Shown here one piece after another: positions 57,692 to 64,000 of a DNA stretch of 64,000 nucleotides (position 1 is the stretch's first letter; every line of letters starts with the position of its first letter). The stretch comes from Ananas comosus (lineage: Eukaryota; Streptophyta; Magnoliopsida; Poales; Bromeliaceae). The DNA lies in NCBI RefSeq assembly GCF_001540865.1, contig NC_033631.1:9183133-9247132 (forward strand), in the 5' to 3' direction. The notes under the pieces are model-generated. The model saw only the letters and a program-made list of their open reading frames with translations. It made no database searches and was not told the DNA's origin. A program made the position numbers and the translations under genes.

Positions 57692-57763
<72 letters not shown>
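57692..57763 (+). repeat. (CT)n(TA)n compound microsatellite
   Basis: About 14 CT units then about 22 TA units, sitting exactly between two foldback elements. Confidence 0.9.
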
Positions 57764-57765
<2 letters not shown>

Positions 57766-57985
57766 TAGACTGGAATACTATCAATAGTACCATGCGATTG
57801 ATGCTATAAGTTTTTTAGCTTTTGGATTGAGAAATGTACGATCAGGATGATATGGGCCCCCCTAAAGTTGATTGGGTGGTTGGTTAAATAATATAATCTA
57901 ATGGGTAAAAATAATCAAATGGTTAAATTTAACGGTGGAAACTCGATAGCACCAGGGCTTGGTGCTATCGATAGAATCTCTGCCA
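57766..57985. mobile_element. Foldback element (short type)
   Basis: Left GACTGGAATACTATCAATAG, right GGTGCTATCGATAGAATCTC; interior TGGGTGGTTGGTTAAATAAT is the inverse of family sequence at 57020. Followed by (CT)n(TA)n at 57990-58032. Confidence 0.7.
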
Positions 57986-57987
57986 TA

Positions 57988-58032
<45 letters not shown>

Positions 58033-58040
<8 letters not shown>

Positions 58041-59685
58041 AATCTAACTAAGTCTAAACATAAAATTTGCAAAAGAAAACTAAGTGTTGACACAAATTAT
58101 AAGATAAAAGTGATGATCCAGCTTGAGCAGCACCCGACGTTAGCAACTTGTTGGTCTAAACAACTAGTTATCGACGCGCAAATATCAAATACTATTTAAA
58201 CAAGTTCTTTTCACTAGTTATAGTGCACATGCGAGACATGTCATAGTTAATTAAATTAAATTTATATTTATATTTATATTTTAAATTTAAATTATTGTTG
58301 GTGGTATATGTCTATTTATTATTTGATTTTTTCTCTAACTTTATTTTATCTTCAAATAAGTTTTATATATTTTTCAATTTAGTTTTACTGTAAATGTTTT
58401 TTATATGTATTTCATAACATACAATATTTTTTTTAATTTGAATCTGATTTAAAATTTGAATTAATTCAAAATTTTAATTTTAATTTAAATTTATGAATAA
58501 AGCTCAAAATTTTAAATTTATTTTGAATCTATAATTTGAATATTAGTAGTTATTGGAGATGTAGATCTATTTGTCAACCAATCTATCTTTTAAATTTAAT
58601 TATTTTTTGTTTGAGATAATTTATTGATAGTCACAAAACTTAAAATTTAAAATTAATTTTAAATTTAAAATTAAAATATAGATTCATAGTAAATATAATC
58701 CTATTAGCAAAAATTTGGATAAGCGTAAATTTTTTTTTTCTGTTTTAGAGATAAAGAAGAATTACACAAATTTCGAATTAAATTATAAATTATCCTCGTG
58801 ATAGCAAAAATTTAGATAAGCATATTTTTTTTTTCTATTTTAGAGATAAATTTGAATTAAAATATATATTTATTGTAGACATTTTCTGTTTTGTAAATAT
58901 TTGTATAAGCATAATTTTTTTTTTATTTTATTTTAAAGAGATAAAGAGAAATTAAAAGTTTGTTTTATTATATTATTTATTGTGTAAGGAAAGATTTTTT
59001 TTTTTTTCTGCCAAAGAATAGATCAGTCCATTTACCAATATTTAAAATACGTATTTTTATATAAAGTATAATTTTTTACTTTTGGAAATGTATATATCTT
59101 ACTAGAGTAGTAGATTAGGTATATGCATGACTTCATGTCCTGGGATGAGCAGTGAATTAAGAAGGGCCCTGTACGATAGTCTAAATGGTTACCAAACTAG
59201 GGTCCCAAGTGTGCCTAACTCGTTACCTGTGAAATGACATTGTTATGTACATGCCTCTTTATGAATATAATATATATATTCCTTTTCATATATTTTTTTT
59301 CCTTAGCATTTAATAGGGAAATATATATTTTTTGCCTTAGCATTTGATAGGGAAATATCTCACTCTCTTCTCCTATTTTGAAACCATTGCTTTGGCCATT
59401 GATCTCTGTGATCCAAGATAAAAGATATTGAATGTAGCAATGCTAAGATTAATATAATATCATACATATATTGGATAGAAATTGGAATTCTAACTTTTAT
59501 ATAATAATATAAAAGTTTTGTTCGCTTATGAACTCAGTCGCACTTGAGCTTTCTTTCTTTTTTGTTCATTGTGGAACAGATTTGAGTAGTTTAGTATGAC
59601 ATTAGAATGTGAAAAAAAAAAAGAAGAAGAAAATTCTACTTGTTAACAAATTATCATAATCTTTTGTTTAAGAACTAGAACTGGT
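58033..59685. other. AT-rich intergenic DNA
   Basis: 58700-58950 holds three degenerate units of AAAATTTxGATAAGCATA ... TTTTAGAGATAAA. A TTTGCCTTAGCATTTxATAGGGAAATAT unit repeats near 59300 and 59335. No gene recognised. Confidence 0.45.
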
Positions 59686-59690
59686 ACACT

Positions 59691-59899
59691 ATTAAATTGT
59701 ATGAAACAACTGTTGTACTATAAAAGTTTAAGTTAATAGATCCAAGACGTGTGTTTAACTAAATGATCAGAAGAATTTAAATAATGCTAGGAGCCTAATG
59801 AGACTCGAACGTAGAACTCGAATTCAGAACCTCCTGCACTAATACCATGTTAAATTGCATGAAATAACTATTATACTTTAAAAGCTTTAGCAATTAAAG
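59691..59899 (-). mobile_element. Possible TRIM/SMART-like mini-LTR element
   Basis: Direct repeats of about 50 bp: TTAAATTGTATGAAACAACT at 59692 and TTAAATTGCATGAAATAACT at 59850. On the minus strand the second repeat ends TTTAACA and is followed by TGGTATTAGTGC, close to the tRNA-iMet primer-binding site TGGTATCAGAGC. Small interior, no coding capacity. Confidence 0.45.
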
Positions 59900-59904
59900 A
59901 ATGA

Positions 59905-62060
59905 CGCTTACATATTTTCTGCTCAACACACTCCACATTTTCATTGTTGCTATTTTGCATTATAAGGCCTTGTCTTCGAATTTTACATTTCGGTAACTTA
60001 AGTTTTTGAATATTATCGATTGTTTCATATTATTTAACATCATTATCTCCCAATCTTCACCGAGATATTTTTCTTTTGGGCTGAGCTCAACAACAATTTT
60101 ATAATGATAGCTTCTGAGTACATGGGACCGTTTCATTCGCGATCCATCATACTCAGATAGATGCGAATTTCAAAACCGCGAGAGTAACGAATGAGATGAT
60201 TGATCTTACGTTGAGAACTGTTCCCACTAAGTTCTGAGTCCTTCAGTTCAATTTGCACTATGAGCCAATCAAAGAGATTGCTAGTGCAACTCCTCGTGCT
60301 CGATCAACATTGGAGCTAGTATAATTAGCCGACCCTCGTGGTAGTGGTTCCATCGAAAAAGGGAGATTCATTGAACCTAAATATGTGGCTTTTTTTTATT
60401 TCTTTTTCTTTTTCTTTTTCCTTTTTCTTTTTTCTTTTTTCTTTTTTTTTTTTTTGGCTTGTTTTACGTACGCGTGCAATTGTGGATTCCCATGCGAAAA
60501 GACACTTGATCATGGAATGAGGAAAGAGAGGCATGCATGCATATAATTGAGGCAAAGTGTGGGGTTTTTAGACGTAATATCCAAGCACATGACATGCTTG
60601 GTTGAAGAGATATTAAAAAGGGAGAGGAGAGGATAATATGTGGACCCATATTTAATCTTATCCTCAGAGAAAAAGAAAAAAAAAATGTAGGCCCAAATGC
60701 GAGATCATAAAATAAACCATACGAGTTTAACTAATTAGTACGACTTTGATAGAAAATAAAAAATATTTGACTATAAATATGTGGGTTGAGTTAGTGTTGA
60801 ATTGTTGTTTTAAGAAATTGTCGTAGGTCTAAAAAGTGGGGCTTAAGTTTGGCCAAAATATCGATTTAGCGGGAAACGGACTTAAAACTATATATGTATT
60901 AACATATTTTAACTAAATTAATAATTATCTCTGTTTTCTTATATTTTGATCCTTTCTCGGAAGTTGAAATTTAGCCGAAAAATAACTTTCAGTTGAACAA
61001 AGATTTATATGAAAATTATTTTTCGAGCTATTTATTTGATGGAAAGTCAATGGCTTCGAAATTTATGTTCTTCCACTTTATATATTTGTTTTACGGAAAT
61101 TTTGTAAAGTACTAATAAAAGAGAAAAAAAATTACAAAGTTAATTTTTTTATTATATATTCTTTGATTTTCTTCTGTAAATAATTTTCCCACAGTTAAAA
61201 AAAAAAAGCCAATTACGGTATTTTGAAAAAAGTTAAAAGTTATGGCTAGTAAAGTAATGAAAGTAGAAATTTATAGTTAAAAATTACTTCGCCCATCTCT
61301 AATTTCAGTAAAACAAACAGCTTCTTGTTATCATCAGAATTAAGTAAATCTTTTCGCAAACAAACAAAATTGAAAGCTTTGGCTAAAATAAAATTAAAAA
61401 ATAATAATTTGGCTCCTAAAAGCAAAAGTTTTAGGTCTCATTTGGTATTGTTGTCATATTTTTATTTTTTTTGAAACAGTAATTCTAAAAAATTTGATGT
61501 GATGATTTTTTTTTTTTTTATTATAATTAGTTAGCTTACAACGCATCCAAATAAGTGGCAGATAACAACCCGTTTAAAACAATTTTGCAAGCAAAATAAA
61601 TTTTTACAAAATTTTTATTATTTGTTGTCAAATAAACACTTCGGGTGAAAGGAATTATTAGTAATCTACTGTCAACTGCGACACTTTTTAATATACAAAA
61701 TTTTATTTAGAAAAAAAAAAAAAAAACAAACATAATGCCAAATGAAACTTTAATTTACCGTTTCTAATATTGTTACAAAAAAAAAAAAAAAAAAGCCATT
61801 AGAGATATACCAATATAATATTTCTTATTATTGCACTATTTTGACAACACTTCATCAGCCAATTAGAGATGGAGCCATTACAAAATAATTTACATAAATT
61901 AATTAAAAGATAGAATAATATTTTCGTTTATTTTTTGGGCTACATAGTTAATTTGAGCCCACTAACTGGGCCAACCCAACCCACTCTACAATGGAACAAT
62001 CCAAAAGTTGGCCCAATTTTGTGAACCCACTACATGACTTGGGCCTACCGCTCCCTATTT
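59905..62060. other. Intergenic DNA, no gene recognised
   Basis: 60050-60350 is less AT-rich and may be a decayed retroelement piece, but gives no recognisable protein. Pyrimidine tract at 60390-60455. Remaining sequence is AT-rich. Confidence 0.35.
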
Positions 62061-62852
62061 TCGCGTCATTATTGTTGATACAGCATCAAAATTGATAATC
62101 GATACTGTTAAACATGCTCTACAGCTCGTAAGTTTTCGAGGATTTATATATCTAAGTTTCTTGGTTTTTCGACATTACTTAGGACTCAAGTAGTCTCAAA
62201 TCACCAATTTTTTATGACAATTACTTTTAATGTATTTAACACCACTTAATCCATAGATAAGTAATGTTATAAAATCACTAAATTCATTTCCTATAAAGCT
62301 CAATTACCGTAAATTATTTTTAACATATTGATTATCAATTCGAATGCCCCAGTACCGATATTCTAGCTTTATGTGTAAAATATTTTAGGGCCTGTTTGGA
62401 TGTTCAGACTAATTATTCATCGAGGACATCTTTTACAACAAAAAAATATTGAAATCGCAATACATTAAATAGAGAGTACATGTAACGAACTTACGTTAGC
62501 ATGCATAATGGACTTGAACCTAACATTACATGGTCAAACCAGGTAGTTTTACTCGACACGGCAACGATTCAAATATTTAGTCAGTCGATTGATATTCTCT
62601 AAAAACTTATGCTGTGGGAGAAAAACTACTAAAAGAGAGAGTGCGTGCGGGGGCCGGAAAAGGAGAAACGCAGATGTTTTTAAAAACATTTCTATATATA
62701 TATCCAAACTTTTGACCATATATATAATTTTACCATTTTTTTTTGAAAATATATAAACCAATAATTTCATAACAAATTTATGCAAAATGCAAATTATTAC
62801 CCCATCCATTATATTGTTCGTGCTTTGCTTTCCAGCATATACAATATTTCTC

Positions 62853-63002
62853 TTCTTTTTTTTGAGAGAGAGATAGGTAACACGCTAGCTGCTTTGTTTA
62901 TTTCATAAACTTAGTTAGAAATATAAATTAATTAGGATTCGAATTTGGATCTCGTATACCAACCACCAAATCCTTTGCTACTTGCTCTAGGAACGGCCGG
63001 TG
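62853..63002 (-). mobile_element. SINE, 15-bp TSD
   Basis: Perfect duplication TATACAATATTTCTC at 62838-62852 and 63003-63017. Minus strand: CCGGCCGTTCCTAGAGCAAG head, GTTGGTATACGAGATCC, B-box relic AAATTCGAATCC, body, AAATAAACAAAGCAGCTAGC and GTGTTACCT hairpin half, poly(A). Third tagged copy of the family. Confidence 0.9.
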
Positions 63003-63205
63003 TATACAATATTTCTCAAATGCTATAAATGGATGAGCCGACGAACGATTAGTGTACGCATCGAAGTATATTATATTCCTAGCTCCATGGCTATACCTAT
63101 TGCATGGGTTAGGTAAAGCCAAACTCAACCCACTCAAAATCATTACGTTTGGCTTAAATTATATTCTAACTAATCCAGGTTAATTACGCCGCTGCGATTT
63201 GGAGA

Positions 63206-63630
63206 TATGTGAGATACTGTTGATATATAGCACCAAGCGTTTTGTGCTATTAAATTTTTCGCCGTTAGATTTAACCCTTTTATTATTTTCATCCGTTAGA
63301 TTATATCATTAAACCAATAACTTACTCAACTCTACGGAGCACACATCATCCTAACTGTACATTTTTTCATCCAAGGACCGAAACCTAATAGCACCAATAG
63401 TTTGGTGCTATCGATAGTACCCCAGTCAAAAGCACCAAGCGGGTGCGACCAAGTTTTCCGCCGTTAGATTTAACCTTTTAACTATTTTTATCCGTTAGAT
63501 TATACTATTAAACTAATAACTCACTCAACCCTGGGGGACCGACATCGTCCTAACCGTACAATTTTTTCATCCAAGGGCCGAAAACCTAATAGCACCAATA
63601 GTTTGGTGCTATTGATAGTATTCCAGCCTA
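63206..63630. mobile_element. Two short-type foldback elements in tandem
   Basis: Units about 63206-63425 and 63426-63630 share GCCGTTAGATTTAACC, TCCGTTAGATTATA, ACTCAACCC and CACCAATAGTTTGGTGCTAT. Between them lies a shared TAGTACCCCAGTCAAAAGCACC junction. Right border is (CT)n(TA)n at 63633-63656. Confidence 0.65.
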
Positions 63631-63681
63631 TTTCTCTCTCTCTCTATATATATATAACCCATATATACTTTATTATAACAA

Positions 63682-64000
63682 GGAAAAACTTTAAATATCA
63701 CTTCTATGGTTTCGAACATTCTCACTTTAGTATTATGTGATTTAAAGTGTATCAATTTAGTATCCTGTCATTTCATTTTTTTTCTTTTTATTATTTATTC
63801 CACTATTTTTTTTTCGTTAAATCAGTGACAAAGTTAAAATTAAAGAGTATTAAAATGAATATTCGATAAATCTAGATGGGGTATCTAAAATTCTTTGTAT
63901 ATAATTTAACGAAATACTAACAAAAGAGCTGACGAAAAGAAAAAATGAAACCCCAGAGTACTAACTTGATACATTTTAAATTACAAGATACTAAAGTGAG
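63682..64000. mobile_element. MITE of the 48.4/49.3 kb family, cut by window end
   Basis: Left end GGAAAAACTTTAAATATCAC, then TTCTCACTTTAGTATTATGT and the mirrored subterminal CTAAAGTGAG at the window end. Right TIR lies outside. Confidence 0.65.

Noticed and set aside
60050..60350. Possible retroelement or gene remnant
   Set aside because: Slightly higher GC but no frame or motif I can name.

Overview
This is a plant nuclear DNA window. Gene models are intron-containing, the tRNA is nuclear-type, gene families are plant-specific (WRKY, HMGB14-like, a At4g10955-type lipase), and the intergenic DNA is AT-rich and full of plant transposons. GC-rich first exons and (CT)n 5' leaders suggest a monocot, but I cannot name the species. 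Four runs of N mark assembly gaps or ambiguous bases (6889, 8689-8713, 22106, 53250).

Layout. 1-1155: last exon of a lipase-like gene. 1371-1915: a foldback element. 2920-9330: a tandem repeat interrupted by a 5.6-kb Mutator-like (MULE) element (3620-9202) that holds a 120-bp minisatellite and a GRF-zinc-finger gene on the minus strand. 9332-9404: tRNA-Arg(ACG), minus strand, head-to-head with a five-exon HMGB14-like gene (9568-13178). 14988-15338: small gene on the minus strand. 15789-20152: three hAT-type elements with perfect 8-bp target-site duplications (TSDs), the first with nested insertions. 23005-23292: small gene for a Ser/Cys-rich membrane protein, minus strand. 24562-25587: 5'-truncated LINE whose poly(A) tail appears as a 493-nt T run. 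25.6-47.3 kb: gene-poor, with SINEs, a Cassandra-type TRIM (30167-30649), MITEs, a second LINE fragment and several foldback elements. 47.35-49.26 kb: a duplicated GC-rich, promoter-like block. 50969-52872: three-exon group IIc WRKY gene. 52.9-64 kb: gene-poor, with a dense foldback-element cluster at 54.6-58.0 kb.

The confident genes (lipase-like, HMGB14-like, WRKY, tRNA-Arg) and the two small genes look independent; I see no functional cluster. The main interest is transposon biology: a LINE and a SINE family that share a 3' hairpin, a MULE carrying a cellular-type zinc-finger gene, a 5S-derived TRIM, and a family of inverted-repeat elements that almost always lies against (TA)n/(CT)n microsatellites. 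Exon boundaries, TSDs and repeat alignments were read by eye, without database searches.
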